DNA from: VRUE01 sp036271315
Lineage (GTDB): Bacteria; Actinomycetota; Thermoleophilia; Solirubrobacterales; 70-9
Reading direction: 5' to 3'
Length of the DNA: 43,508 bases
NCBI GenBank assembly: GCA_036271315.1
Contig: DATBAV010000006.1
Span: forward strand, 1 to 43,508
The notes under the pieces are model-generated. The model did not search any database and had not been told where the DNA came from. It saw nothing but the letters and a program-made list of their open reading frames with translations. A program made the position numbers and the translations under genes. Positions 1 to 11,308 of the stretch are shown here, one piece after another (positions within the stretch are counted from its first letter, which is position 1; every line of letters begins with the position of its first letter).

Positions 1-750
1 GTGCCGCTCGGCGCGCTCCTGTTCGTGCTGCCGGTCGGCGCCACCGCGAGCATCGGCGGGTTCGTCGACGCGCTGCGGGCGGTGTTCACGGTCTACGGCG
101 GCCACGTCGACGCGCAGGGAACTGCGCACCTCTCCGGAGCCGGGCGGGTGCTCGCCGACGTCGCGGCGGTCGGCGTGCTCTGGTCGTTGCTCACCGGCGG
201 CGCAGCCTGGCTGATCGGCTCGAGCCGGGTGCAGGCGACGGCGGCCACCGACGGGGCGGCCCCTCGGACGCTCGGCCGGTTCTCGACGCGCACGGGCACC
301 CCCGTGCTGCTGGCGATCGCCTCGGGCGTCGTCGCGACGATCGTGCTCGTGACGACGTACGAGCTCGCCGCTGGCCGGTTCGACCGCTACTTCCAGGTCA
401 CGCTCGGGCTCGGCATCTCGACGGTGCTGTTCGCCTACCTGCTCGTGTTCCCGAGCCTCGTCGGTCTGCGCGTGCGCCACCCCGAGGCAGACCGGCCGTT
501 CGCGGTTCCCGGCGGGCTCGCGGGCGCGTGGGCCTGCACCGCCCTGACGACCGGCATCGCGCTCTTCGCGGCGATCGAGCTGATCTACCCGGGCATCGGC
601 CTCGCGCACCCCGACGCCGTGCTGCCGACGTCGTTCGACGGGCTGCGCAGCCGCTACGAGGAATCGATCGCGCTGCCGCTCGGGGCGATCGTCGTACTGG
701 CGGCGATCGGCCTGGCCGCCGCGCGTCGCACGCCGGTCAGCGACGTCTGA
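1..750 (+). CDS. APC-superfamily amino acid permease, C-terminal part (cut by window edge)
   Basis: This is an integral membrane amino-acid transporter of the APC superfamily, expected to exchange or import amino acids across the cytoplasmic membrane. The reading frame is open from base 1, so the N-terminal half, including the substrate-binding unwound helix 1, lies outside the window. About five to six hydrophobic helices remain in 249 residues. A loop reading 'VRHPEADRPFAVPGG' is the typical cytoplasmic loop of this superfamily before the last helices. The final helix ends in an Arg-rich tail. The stop overlaps the end of the convergent membrane-protein gene by 14 bp. The GTG at base 1 is in frame but is probably an internal valine. 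Family assignment is fairly sure; the substrate cannot be told. Confidence 0.75.
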   Translation: MPLGALLFVLPVGATASIGGFVDALRAVFTVYGGHVDAQGTAHLSGAGRVLADVAAVGVLWSLLTGGAAWLIGSSRVQATAATDGAAPRTLGRFSTRTGTPVLLAIASGVVATIVLVTTYELAAGRFDRYFQVTLGLGISTVLFAYLLVFPSLVGLRVRHPEADRPFAVPGGLAGAWACTALTTGIALFAAIELIYPGIGLAHPDAVLPTSFDGLRSRYEESIALPLGAIVVLAAIGLAAARRTPVSDV

Positions 751-2254
751 CGAACACGTCCGTGTTGGCGTCCTGCGCGTCGAGCCGGTAACGGGTGTTG
801 CCGGCGATGCGCCGTGCCGCCGGGCTCGCGCGGGCGACGAGCACGACCCGCGGTGCGTGCGCCAGCGCGACGTCGCCCGAGGGCTTGCCTTCGAGCCACG
901 CGAGCCACACGCGCTGGTCGGCCCGCGAGAACGCGTCGACCGGGTTCGCGATCCAGACCGTCCCGCCCGCGAGCGCGATCTGCTCGGCGCGCATCGTGTC
1001 GGCGAGGATCGGCGTGCCGTGGGCGTCGAGCAGCGCACGGTCGACGAGCCGCGGGGTCGCAGCGGTGTTGAGCGGCCCTCGCGCGATCCCTGCGACGACG
1101 AGGACGGCGCACGCCGCCAGCACGAGCGGGACGACCCGCGCGCGCCGCGGCTCGCGCCATGGCAGGCCGGCGGCGGCGAGCGGCGCGGCCATCAGCACGA
1201 GCCACACGCCGCCCCGCGCGGTGCGCGCCGCGAGCAGGCCGAGGCCCGCCAGGGCGACGAGCTCCCACGGGCGCGGGCGCGCGCGGGCGATCGGCCAGAC
1301 AGCGAGGGCGAGGCAGACGAGCGTCGCGATGTCGGGGCCGGACGAGAACGAGAACGGCGCCCACAGCCCCACCCCCTGGCGCGCGGCCTCGCCGCCGACG
1401 ACGCCCGCGTAGTAGGACGGGGTGTGCTGCAGCGCGGGCGTCGCGCAGACCGCGAGCAGCGAGACGGCGAGCACGCCGCCGGCCAGCAGCGGCTCGCGCC
1501 GCGCGCGCTCGATCAGCAGGTAGGCGCCGGCGACGGCGAGCCCCGTGAGCACGGCCCCGTGCAGGTTCGACCAGACGGCGAGCAGCGGCGGGACCGCCCA
1601 GATCGCACGCGAGGGACGGCGGGCCTCGGAGCGCAGGATCACGACGAGAGCCGGGAACAGGGCGAGCGAGAAGAGCTGGGCGCGGATCGCGACGATCGCG
1701 GCGAAGGTCGCGGGGATCACCCCGATCAGCGCGACGACCGTCGAGCGGTCGCCTGCGCCGAGGCGGCGCGCGTCGAGCGCGACCAGGCAGCAGGCGATCG
1801 TGACGGCGAGCACCTGCGCCACCTGCAGGCCGCGCGCGCCGCCGAGCGTGTCGAGACCGCCGAACACGAGCTCGGCGAGCACCGGCACGTTCGGCCAGCC
1901 GTGCGACGCCGCCGTCGCGAACGGCACGCCGTCCGGGATGCGCCCCTGGCCGGCGATCGCGTGGCCGAGTGCCGCGAGCCAGCGGGCGTCGGCCGCCACG
2001 GCCGAGATCAGCGCGGCGAACGCGGCGACGAGCGCGACGCCGACCCACGCGACCGGCGCCTCGCGCGGGCCGCGCGCGACGACGACCTGGCGGGCGGGCT
2101 CGCCCGCCTGCTCGGCGATCGGCGCGGGACGGGGCCGCACCCGCGTCGCCGCACGGATCGAGAGGTGCTGACGATGTGCGCTCACAGGAGGTCCATCGGC
2201 GGCGAGAAGCGGTTTCGCGAGCCGGCGTGCGTGCGCGGTGCACATTCGACTCAA
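737..2254 (-). CDS. Polytopic membrane protein of unknown function (GT-C-like layout)
   Basis: I do not recognise a named family. About 505 residues: a basic, Pro-rich cytoplasmic N-terminus of about 65 residues, then roughly ten hydrophobic helices (residues about 68-385), then an extracytoplasmic C-terminal domain of about 120 residues containing 'NTRYRLDAQDAN'. The layout of many helices, an 'NLHGA' loop and a C-terminal soluble domain resembles GT-C-type lipid-linked sugar transferases and related uncharacterised proteins, but I see no clear catalytic acidic motif. The start is uncertain: the coordinate given uses a TTG, an ATG lies three codons inside (2245), and a GTG at 2185 would still leave all helices intact. 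It converges on the permease with a 14-bp overlap and is divergent from the PilZ gene. Confidence 0.6.
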   Translation of the reverse strand: MSRMCTAHARRLAKPLLAADGPPVSAHRQHLSIRAATRVRPRPAPIAEQAGEPARQVVVARGPREAPVAWVGVALVAAFAALISAVAADARWLAALGHAIAGQGRIPDGVPFATAASHGWPNVPVLAELVFGGLDTLGGARGLQVAQVLAVTIACCLVALDARRLGAGDRSTVVALIGVIPATFAAIVAIRAQLFSLALFPALVVILRSEARRPSRAIWAVPPLLAVWSNLHGAVLTGLAVAGAYLLIERARREPLLAGGVLAVSLLAVCATPALQHTPSYYAGVVGGEAARQGVGLWAPFSFSSGPDIATLVCLALAVWPIARARPRPWELVALAGLGLLAARTARGGVWLVLMAAPLAAAGLPWREPRRARVVPLVLAACAVLVVAGIARGPLNTAATPRLVDRALLDAHGTPILADTMRAEQIALAGGTVWIANPVDAFSRADQRVWLAWLEGKPSGDVALAHAPRVVLVARASPAARRIAGNTRYRLDAQDANTDVFVRRR

Positions 2255-2286
2255 CCGCCCGCACGATCATGCCGAAAGAGAGGTTG

Positions 2287-2913
2287 ATGCCAGAGTCGTA
2301 CACACCGGCAACCGTCGGAAGCACCGTCGAGGTCTGCCCCTTCACCGGCTCGAGCCGGCAGGGCGCCGCGCTGCTCGCCGAGCTGAGTGCCAAGCACGCG
2401 GTGCTGGTCGGCCTCGAGCACACCGTCGCGTTCGGCGACGCGCTCGCGATCCGGTTCTGGGACGGTGATCTGGCGGCATGGCAGGTGAGCGTCCGCGTGT
2501 CGGATCCGAACCCCACCTCCGAGCGCACCGAGGTGCTCCTGCTCGGGACGTGGAAGACGGTCGAGCTCCGCCGCGGTCAGCGCATCCCGATGCCGCGCCT
2601 GTCGCTGCTCGCCGAGGCGGTCGACGACGAGGGCAAGACCACGCGCCGGTTCCAGCTCGTCGCATCCGATCTCTCGGGCGTCGGCTGCGGCGTCACGGGC
2701 GTCGGGCCCCCACCGGCCGTCGACGGCCCGCTGCGCCTGCGCGCCGGTGACGACGAGGGCGCCCCGTGGGTGCCCGTGCGCGTCGTGCGGGTCTCTCCGC
2801 GAGGCTTCGGCGCCTGGAGCGCAGGCCTGGAGTTCCAGCCGACGAACGTGGAAGAGCGCGAGTGGCTGCTCGCGTGGCGCGACGCGGCGGCCGACGCCGT
2901 CCGCGCTGCCTGA
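2287..2913 (+). CDS. PilZ-domain protein, probable c-di-GMP receptor
   Basis: A 208-residue cytoplasmic protein with a YcgR-like arrangement: an N-terminal beta domain (about residues 8-90) followed by a PilZ domain (about 92-205). Both c-di-GMP-binding signatures are visible: RxxxR as R95-R99 in 'RRGQR', and the D/N-x-S-x-x-G box as 'DLSGVG' at residues 128-133. The family binds c-di-GMP and controls motility, exopolysaccharide or transcription partners. I chose the ATG at 2287 because a GAGAGG Shine-Dalgarno lies three bases upstream; an in-frame ATG at 2269 is the alternative. The frame stays open far upstream, but that part is the antisense of the membrane-protein gene. No diguanylate cyclase lies in the window, so the partner is unknown. 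Confidence 0.75.
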   Translation: MPESYTPATVGSTVEVCPFTGSSRQGAALLAELSAKHAVLVGLEHTVAFGDALAIRFWDGDLAAWQVSVRVSDPNPTSERTEVLLLGTWKTVELRRGQRIPMPRLSLLAEAVDDEGKTTRRFQLVASDLSGVGCGVTGVGPPPAVDGPLRLRAGDDEGAPWVPVRVVRVSPRGFGAWSAGLEFQPTNVEEREWLLAWRDAAADAVRAA

Positions 2914-2938
2914 CCGGCGGAGACCTAAGCTAGCGGCA

Positions 2939-5320
<2,382 letters not shown>

Positions 5321-5363
5321 CCGGACTCGGGCAGCGTCGATCGGCTCGGGGAAGGGGTCTATG

Positions 5364-5381
5364 ATTTTGCGGCTGCAAAAT
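5364..5381. promoter_or_regulatory. AT-rich perfect inverted repeat next to a TATGAT -10-like box
   Basis: ATTTTGC, a GGCT loop, then GCAAAAT form a perfect 7-bp inverted repeat in an AT-rich island of otherwise GC-rich sequence. A TATGAT hexamer, close to the consensus -10, sits at 5360-5365 and overlaps its left arm. The site lies 44 bp past the uvrA-like stop and about 30 bp before the preferred start of the metalloprotease gene. It could be an operator over the transcription start, or a short terminator for the upstream gene. No convincing -35 is visible 17 bp upstream. Confidence 0.4.
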
Positions 5382-5411
5382 TTCGCGTTTATGGGCAGGG
5401 AAAACGGAGGC

Positions 5412-8400
5412 ATGGCCTCGAAGTTCATGGGACAGCAACGTAGGCCCAGGAGTTCTGCCAGGCGGCGTGCGGCCACCGCGTGCGTCGTCTGTGCCGTCGC
5501 TCTCGGCCTCTGTCCCTCCGCCCAGGCGACGACGATCTCCCGCACGGGCACGCTCCACGCGACCGTGGCCGACAACTTCCGGACCGGCGAGTCGACCACG
5601 CGGTACACGCTGCAATCCGGGTCGCGGGAGACGGTAGTTCGGCCGACCGAGCTGGCGGCGGAACCGGGAGAACGGGTCGTAGTTTCGGGAGAGCTGCGTG
5701 ACGACCGGCTCGTAGGCACGGTCGAGGCGATGAGCGCGAGCCAGCCCGCGGCGATATCGGCAGGCCCGCGCAAGACCGCGGTGCTCCTAGTCAGCCCCTC
5801 GGGTGGTGGCGCGGGCCCTTGGACGCAGGAATCGGCTCGCTCGGAGGTCTTCACCGCGGCCAACTCGGCCAGCGCCTTCTACCAGGAGGAGTCCTACGGA
5901 GCGATCTCCCTGACCGGCAAGCTGCGCGAAGACGGCGACGTGTTCGGCTGGTTCAGCGTCAACGCGTCCACCGCGGGTTGTCCCTACGACGAATGGCGAA
6001 GCAAAGCCAACGAAGCCGCTGCGGACGCCGGGATCGATCTCAGCGGCTACCAGCACCTGATCTACATGCTGCCCTTTCAGATCGGCTGCACCTGGACCGG
6101 AGTCGCGGGCCTCGACTCCAATTGGGCGATGATCAACGGGGACTTCGGGGTCGGGGTGGTCGCGCACGAGCTTGGCCATGACCTCGGCCTCCTCCATGCG
6201 GGCAGCCTGACCTGCACTTCCGGTGGGGTCAGGGTCCAGATCAGCGACAACTGCACGACCGCCGAATACGGGGACCCCTTCGACGCGATGGGCGCCGCCA
6301 CGGCCGCTCGGCACAACAGCGGCTGGAACCTGGCCAAGCTCGGCATCCTCACCCCCGAAAACATCGAGACGATCAAAGCCTCGGGCACCTACTCGATGCG
6401 CTCCGCGCTGCATCCCACTGACGAAACCACGGTCCTGCGTATTCCCCACGAAAGATTCTTCGGTGGCGATGTCACCTCCTGGTACTACCTCGAAGTGAGG
6501 GAGAAAGGCGGCGTCTTCGAGAACGTCAGCGACGCCACCATGACGGGAGTTTCGATCCGGATTGCGCCAAACCCGAACCTCGGGCCAGAGACGCTGCTGC
6601 TCGACGCAAACCCCTCGACCTCGACGTTCAACGACGCGCCGCTGGGGGTGGGAGAGACCTTCGACGCCGGTGGGCCGGTGCAGATCAAGACTCTCTCGGC
6701 TGGCGGGGGGAAAGCAACCGTGTCGATCGCGCTCGACGAAGAAGCGCCGAGCGCTCCGAACGACCTCACCGCAATCGGGGGCGTAAATGGCGTGCAGCTC
6801 GAATGGGAAGCGAGCAGCGACGACGTTGGCGTCGACCACTACGTCGTCTTCCGCGACGGCAGCATTGTCGCCACCCCCGCAGGTACCAGCCTCCTCGACT
6901 CCTCGGCCTCGGTCGGCGATCACGAATACGTCGTCTACGCGGAAGACGGGAACGGAAACCGGAGCGCTGCATCGAACCCGGCGGTGGGGACGGTCGAACC
7001 CGACGAAGAGCCGCCGACCACCCCCACCGACCTCACCGCAACCGTGGGGCTGGAAGGCGTGCAGCTGCAATGGGAAGCGAGCACCGACGACCTCGGCGTC
7101 GACCACTACGTCGTCCTCCGTAGTGGCAGCCAGACCGGGATCGCCGCAAGCGACAGCTTCCTCGACCCGCTCGCCCCCGCGGGCGATCTCGAATACGTCA
7201 TCTACGCGGAAGACGCGGCCGGAAACCGCAGCGGCGCATCCGCGCCGGCAGCCGTGACGGTTCCCGCGGTCTTCGGACCCGTTTGCATGGCCGGCTCCTG
7301 CACGGACGCAGTCCGGTACACGGGGGCGACGACGACGTGGACGGTGCCGCCCGGTGTTCAGAAAGCTGGCTTCACCGTCGAAGGCGCTCGCGGGGGCGAT
7401 ACGGGCGGCAACTTCGGGGCTGGCGTCGAAGCGGCACTCGGATCGCTGGCGCCGGGCGACGTGGCGACCCTGAGCCTCGGTGGCGTGGGCGAGGCCTACT
7501 CCGAAGGGGGCGAGGGTGGATTCGGCGGCGGCGGGGACGGCACGCTCGGTGGAGGCGGCGGCGGCTTCAGTTCGGTCACGCTCGGCTCGACCTTGACGCT
7601 GCTCGCGGGCGGCGGCGGCGGCGGAGGCGCGAGCGGAAGCAACCCGATCACCGAAGTGCAACCACGCGGTGGCAGCGGCGGATACGGGGGAGCGCTGGGC
7701 GGCCCTGGGAATAGCGGCGGCGCAACCGAAGCGCTGGGGGCGACGCTGGGCAAAGGTGCGGGTGGGGCAGCGGGGGGGAGCGGCGGACTCGGCGGCGCCG
7801 GAGGCGGGGTGGCTGGAACCAGCACTTGCGGTGGCGCTGCGAGCGGCGGCGGGGACGGAGCGGTTGGGGTCAGTTTTAGCGGCGGCGGCGGCGCCAACGG
7901 CGCCGGTGGTGGCGGGGGTGGCGGCTACGTCGGAGGGGGCCAGGGCGGAGGCGGTGCCGGCGACGCATGCGGAGATGAGGCGGGTGCCGGCGGCGGAGGC
8001 GGCGGGTCTAGCTTCGCCGCGCCCGGCCTCTCGGCCACGTTCAGCGCCGGTACCCGGAGCGGCAATGGGCAGGCGTCGATCTCCTACCCGAACCCGGTCA
8101 AAGCCGTGACCCACAAATACACGACGACGCCGGGTCTGGAACTTGCTGTGCCGGCTGCATCCGGGGTGCTCTCGGGCGTTTCCCAACCGATCGGCGTTCA
8201 GCCCTCGGCAAGCGTGGTTACCCCGCCCGCCCACGGCTCCTTGACGATGGAAGCCGACGGGTCGTTCACCTTTGCGCCCGCTCCCGGTTACTCCGGCGGC
8301 GACTCCTTTAAGTACCAGGCCACCGATCCCTCGGGAAACTATGCGACCGCCCAGGTGACCTTGACGGTTGTGGCCGCTCCGTCGGCGTCGATCTCCACCC

Positions 8401-9086
8401 CCGCTACTGGCGGCACTTATGAGGTCGGGCAATCGGTGTCGACGGCCTTCTCGTGCAGCGAGGGAGCGGGCGGCTCGGGCCTGCTCTCCTGCGTTGACTC
8501 CGGTGGCATCAAAACCGGGAGCGGAGGCTCCGGACACCTGGATACCTCGGCAGCGGGGAGCCACGCGTACACAGTGACCGCGCTTTCCAAAGACGGTTTG
8601 ACTGAAAGCACGTCTATCGCCTACACGGTCGTGCCGAAACCCGAGCTGCCGAAACGTCCTGACGATCTACCTGGTGGCCCCGTGGTGCCAGCGCCCAGGC
8701 TCGATCTCTCGCTCAGCATCGAGACTAAGTCGGCGCGCGAGCTGTTGCGGACCCAAAAGCTGGACCTTGCCGTCACGGTCAACAAGGCGGCGAACGTAAG
8801 GCTGACCGGCAGTGCGAAGCTCGAGGCCCGCACCCACCGCGCGGCGCGGGTGGGATTTGCCGAAGTGTTCAAGGGCAAGACAGCTCGCTTTGCCGGCGCC
8901 GGAGAGAAGGACGTGACGCTGGTGCTCTCGGAGAAGGGCCGTGAAGTGCTTCGAGGCCTGTCCAGATTGAGGCTGGCGATCGCCGGCAATGCGACCGGCG
9001 GCGCCGGCGAGGTGGCGAGAGGGACGGTGACCTCGATCCTGCGGCGTGAAGGTGCCTCGCGCGTGTCGTTGGCGCGCAGTTGGTAG
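5412..9086 (+). CDS. Secreted multidomain zinc metalloprotease (HExxHxxGxxH zincin; Fn3, Gly-rich and Ig-like parts)
   Basis: A 1224-residue exported protein. The signal peptide has a long basic n-region (Arg/Ser-rich), a hydrophobic core and a likely cut after 'PSAQA' (about residue 39). The zincin motif 'HELGHDLGLLH' begins at H252, followed by a Met-turn-like 'FDAMGA', as in gametolysin/M11-type metallopeptidases. Two fibronectin-III repeats (about 446-530 and 534-620) share 'DVGVDHYVVFRDG' and 'DLGVDHYVVLRSG' cores. A glycine-rich domain with GGGGGG runs spans about 660-890, then an Ig/cadherin-like domain (about 925-985) and a further beta-rich end. No sortase motif or terminal helix is seen. 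The start is uncertain. An in-frame ATG at 5361 has a GAAGGGG upstream but would translate the dyad at 5364-5381. ATG 5412 has GGAGG only one base away. Confidence 0.8.
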   Translation: MASKFMGQQRRPRSSARRRAATACVVCAVALGLCPSAQATTISRTGTLHATVADNFRTGESTTRYTLQSGSRETVVRPTELAAEPGERVVVSGELRDDRLVGTVEAMSASQPAAISAGPRKTAVLLVSPSGGGAGPWTQESARSEVFTAANSASAFYQEESYGAISLTGKLREDGDVFGWFSVNASTAGCPYDEWRSKANEAAADAGIDLSGYQHLIYMLPFQIGCTWTGVAGLDSNWAMINGDFGVGVVAHELGHDLGLLHAGSLTCTSGGVRVQISDNCTTAEYGDPFDAMGAATAARHNSGWNLAKLGILTPENIETIKASGTYSMRSALHPTDETTVLRIPHERFFGGDVTSWYYLEVREKGGVFENVSDATMTGVSIRIAPNPNLGPETLLLDANPSTSTFNDAPLGVGETFDAGGPVQIKTLSAGGGKATVSIALDEEAPSAPNDLTAIGGVNGVQLEWEASSDDVGVDHYVVFRDGSIVATPAGTSLLDSSASVGDHEYVVYAEDGNGNRSAASNPAVGTVEPDEEPPTTPTDLTATVGLEGVQLQWEASTDDLGVDHYVVLRSGSQTGIAASDSFLDPLAPAGDLEYVIYAEDAAGNRSGASAPAAVTVPAVFGPVCMAGSCTDAVRYTGATTTWTVPPGVQKAGFTVEGARGGDTGGNFGAGVEAALGSLAPGDVATLSLGGVGEAYSEGGEGGFGGGGDGTLGGGGGGFSSVTLGSTLTLLAGGGGGGGASGSNPITEVQPRGGSGGYGGALGGPGNSGGATEALGATLGKGAGGAAGGSGGLGGAGGGVAGTSTCGGAASGGGDGAVGVSFSGGGGANGAGGGGGGGYVGGGQGGGGAGDACGDEAGAGGGGGGSSFAAPGLSATFSAGTRSGNGQASISYPNPVKAVTHKYTTTPGLELAVPAASGVLSGVSQPIGVQPSASVVTPPAHGSLTMEADGSFTFAPAPGYSGGDSFKYQATDPSGNYATAQVTLTVVAAPSASISTPATGGTYEVGQSVSTAFSCSEGAGGSGLLSCVDSGGIKTGSGGSGHLDTSAAGSHAYTVTALSKDGLTESTSIAYTVVPKPELPKRPDDLPGGPVVPAPRLDLSLSIETKSARELLRTQKLDLAVTVNKAANVRLTGSAKLEARTHRAARVGFAEVFKGKTARFAGAGEKDVTLVLSEKGREVLRGLSRLRLAIAGNATGGAGEVARGTVTSILRREGASRVSLARSW

Positions 9087-9101
9087 ACGTTCACGCACCG
9101 T

Positions 9102-10079
9102 TTGACTCCATACCTACATGAGCACTTCCCGGTCCTGGCGGAGAACCTTCCGCATCTGACGCTGTCCGAGCGGCCGACGCCGGTGCGCGAGCTGGCCGGC
9201 CTCGGCATCTGGGTGAAGGAAGACGGGCGCTTCGGCGCGGGGGGCTGGGGTGGCAACAAGGTGCGCAAGCTCGAGTGGCTGATTCCCGACGCGCGACGGC
9301 GTGGCCGGCGCTCGATCCTCACCTTCGGCGGCCTCGGCACGAACTGGGGCCTGGCAACCGCGCTCTACGCCCGCGAACACGGGCTCGAGACCGCGCTGGC
9401 GCTCGTCGACCAGCCGGTCGACGATCACGTCAGGGCCCAGCTCGCCCGGCTCGGGGCCTCGGGCGCGCGCATCCACCGCACCCACACCAAGCGGCGCACC
9501 GTGGCGATGCTGCCCTGGCTGCTCGCCCGCAACGCCCGCGGCGGCCACCCTCCGTATCTGCTGCCGGCTGGCGGCTCCTCGCCAGTTGGGGCGCTCGGCT
9601 ACGTCGAGGCGGCGTTGGAGATCGCCGCCCAGGTCGAGGACGGCTCGCTGCCCGAGCCGGCGCACGTCGTCGTCCCGGTCGGCACCGGCGGCACCGCGGC
9701 CGGCCTCGCGCTCGGCTTCCAGCTCGCCGGCCTGCGCAGCCGCGTGGTCGGGGTCGTGGTCAACGATCAACTCCGCCTCGACGCGCCGGTGTTCGCTCGC
9801 CTGGCGCAGCGCAGCGCCGCCCTGCTGGAGCGCCGCGGAGCGCGTCTCGGCGCACTCCGTCTGGAGCCGGACATGCTCGACCTGACGCGTGAGCAGATCG
9901 GAGCGGGCTACGGCTATCCCACCGAGGCGGCAGAGCGAGCCGCCGCGCTCGCCGCCGAGGAGCGCCTTGCTCTCGATCCGGTCTATACCGCGAAGGCGAT
10001 GGCTGGCCTGCTTGCGTTGCGCAGGGACGGGCGCCTCGGCGACCCGATCCTGTTCGTGCACACCGACGGGCCGCGCTAG
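9102..10079 (+). CDS. PLP-dependent D-cysteine desulfhydrase / ACC-deaminase family enzyme
   Basis: A cytoplasmic fold-type II pyridoxal-phosphate enzyme of 325 residues. The lysine for the Schiff base is in 'GGNKVRKLE', matching the SGNK(V/T)RKLE box of the D-cysteine desulfhydrase / 1-aminocyclopropane-1-carboxylate deaminase family. A Gly-rich phosphate-binding loop 'VPVGTGGTAAG' is present. Members release ammonia plus pyruvate or 2-oxobutyrate from D-cysteine, ACC or related amino acids; which substrate applies here cannot be told. The start must be the TTG at 9102, because the frame runs directly from the stop of the upstream gene (9084-9086) with no other start codon between. It therefore follows the metalloprotease by 15 bp and may be co-transcribed, though a functional link is not obvious. 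It converges with the TlpA gene 11 bp further on. Confidence 0.85.
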   Translation: MTPYLHEHFPVLAENLPHLTLSERPTPVRELAGLGIWVKEDGRFGAGGWGGNKVRKLEWLIPDARRRGRRSILTFGGLGTNWGLATALYAREHGLETALALVDQPVDDHVRAQLARLGASGARIHRTHTKRRTVAMLPWLLARNARGGHPPYLLPAGGSSPVGALGYVEAALEIAAQVEDGSLPEPAHVVVPVGTGGTAAGLALGFQLAGLRSRVVGVVVNDQLRLDAPVFARLAQRSAALLERRGARLGALRLEPDMLDLTREQIGAGYGYPTEAAERAAALAAEERLALDPVYTAKAMAGLLALRRDGRLGDPILFVHTDGPR

Positions 10080-10090
10080 AAGATCTTCGC

Positions 10091-10594
10091 TCAGTCCCGC
10101 TTGGCTTCGTCCAGCGCCCGGCGCAGGTCGCTGACGGTTTGGGGGCCTCGCAGGGTCTGCACGATCCGGCCCTTGGCGTCGATGGCGACGGTGCTCGGCA
10201 GGCCGGTGAAGCGGTAGCGGGCGCCGAAGATGCCGTCGGGATCGCTGAGCACCGGGAAGGTCCAGCCGTATGTCTTGACGAACGCCCGGGCCGGGCCCTC
10301 CTGGTCGGTGTAATCGACGCCGACCAGGTGCGCGCCGTTGGGCAGCGAGCCGTAGAGCCGCTCCAGTTCCGGCGCCTCTTCGCGGCATGGATCGCACCAG
10401 CTCGCCCAGAAGTCGATCAGGGCCGGGCCGCCGCGCAGGTCGGCGAGCGTCACCTGCGGCGCCTGCAGGACCGCGGCCGGAAGCGGCGGGGCCGGTTCTC
10501 CCTCGTTCCCGTTGGAGCTCGCGGTGAGGATCTCGAACGTGAACACGCCGACCACCGCGAGCACAACCAGGGCCGGTAGGAGAGCCCGCCTCAA
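10091..10594 (-). CDS. TlpA/ResA-like membrane-anchored thioredoxin-family protein
   Basis: A 167-residue protein with one N-terminal signal-anchor helix (about residues 4-25) and an extracytoplasmic thioredoxin fold. The active site 'WASWCDPCREE' has the WCxxC of TlpA/ResA/CcmG-type thiol-disulfide oxidoreductases, and the cis-Pro loop is 'GLPSTVAID'. Family members keep cysteines reduced outside the membrane for cytochrome c maturation or for loading Cu-A of cytochrome oxidase. The gene starts 9 bp after the SCO1 gene stop, so the two form an operon, which fits a role in copper-site assembly of the terminal oxidase. The start is a TTG at 10594 with AAGGGCGAG just upstream. Confidence 0.88.
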   Translation of the reverse strand: MRRALLPALVVLAVVGVFTFEILTASSNGNEGEPAPPLPAAVLQAPQVTLADLRGGPALIDFWASWCDPCREEAPELERLYGSLPNGAHLVGVDYTDQEGPARAFVKTYGWTFPVLSDPDGIFGARYRFTGLPSTVAIDAKGRIVQTLRGPQTVSDLRRALDEAKRD

Positions 10595-10603
10595 CTCGCC
10601 CTT

Positions 10604-11248
10604 CTACTGCTCGAGCAGGGGGACGTCGTGAACGATCTGGGAGGGGCTGAAGTTGGCGGGGTAGAGCGTGGTGATCTTGCCGTTGGCGGCGATGCCGTAG
10701 ACGAGGGCGGAGTGCTCGACCAGGTCGCGGCCGGCCTTGGCGGGCTTGGCGACGATGTTCCAGTCCTTCCAGACGTGACCGAGTTCCCCCCGGTTGCCGA
10801 TCAGGTATTGCATCCGGCCGGTCATCCCATGCGCCTCGAGGAAGGCGGCGACGGTCTTCGGGGTGTCCCCTCGCGGATCGGTGGAGACGGCGACGATCTG
10901 CAAGCGCTTCGCCTTCGGGCCGAGCAGGGCCTGCGCCGTTTTCAGGTGGCTGACGATCAACGGGCAGACGTCGGGGCAGTGGGTGTAGATGAAGGTCACG
11001 AGGACCGCTTTGCCCCGGTATTCGTCGAGGTCGACCAGGTGCCCCAGCGAGTCGTGCAGCACGAGCGGTGCAGCGAGCTTTGCCGGCTTCGCTTCGCCCC
11101 CCGAGTACTTGCCGCCTTCAGTCGCCGCGGGCCTGGCCGTTTCGGCGCTCGATTGCGAGCCGCCACAGCCGGCGAGAAGCAGCGCGACGAGAACGACCAG
11201 CGACGCCGAGGAAAGCCATCCGAGTGAGGTGATCCGCTTGCGATTCAT
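10604..11248 (-). CDS. SCO1/SenC copper chaperone, lipoprotein
   Basis: A 214-residue SCO family protein. The N-terminus has a hydrophobic stretch ending in 'LLLAGC', a lipobox, so the mature protein should be lipid-anchored outside the cytoplasmic membrane. Copper ligands are visible: the two cysteines of 'CPDVCP' and the distal histidine of 'VEHSALVYG'. The family delivers copper to, or maintains the thiols of, the Cu-A site of cytochrome c oxidase. It is the first gene of a pair with the TlpA-like thioredoxin, a combination found near oxidase assembly genes. No oxidase subunit lies in the window. The upstream flank (to gdhA) is about 60 bp. Confidence 0.92.
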   Translation of the reverse strand: MNRKRITSLGWLSSASLVVLVALLLAGCGGSQSSAETARPAATEGGKYSGGEAKPAKLAAPLVLHDSLGHLVDLDEYRGKAVLVTFIYTHCPDVCPLIVSHLKTAQALLGPKAKRLQIVAVSTDPRGDTPKTVAAFLEAHGMTGRMQYLIGNRGELGHVWKDWNIVAKPAKAGRDLVEHSALVYGIAANGKITTLYPANFSPSQIVHDVPLLEQ

Positions 11249-11308
11249 CGTGGGCGGACGAGACCACGTTGCGAGGAAGCATACGGACGAGCGCCCGGCG
11301 CGGTTCGA

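Noticed and set aside
1969..2286. N-terminal extension of the PilZ protein
   Set aside because: Arg/Pro-rich translation antisense to the membrane-protein gene; a good ribosome site supports the start at 2287.
5787..8564. Long minus-strand frame opposite the metalloprotease
   Set aside because: Low-complexity antisense product with no motifs; the plus-strand protein has clear domains.
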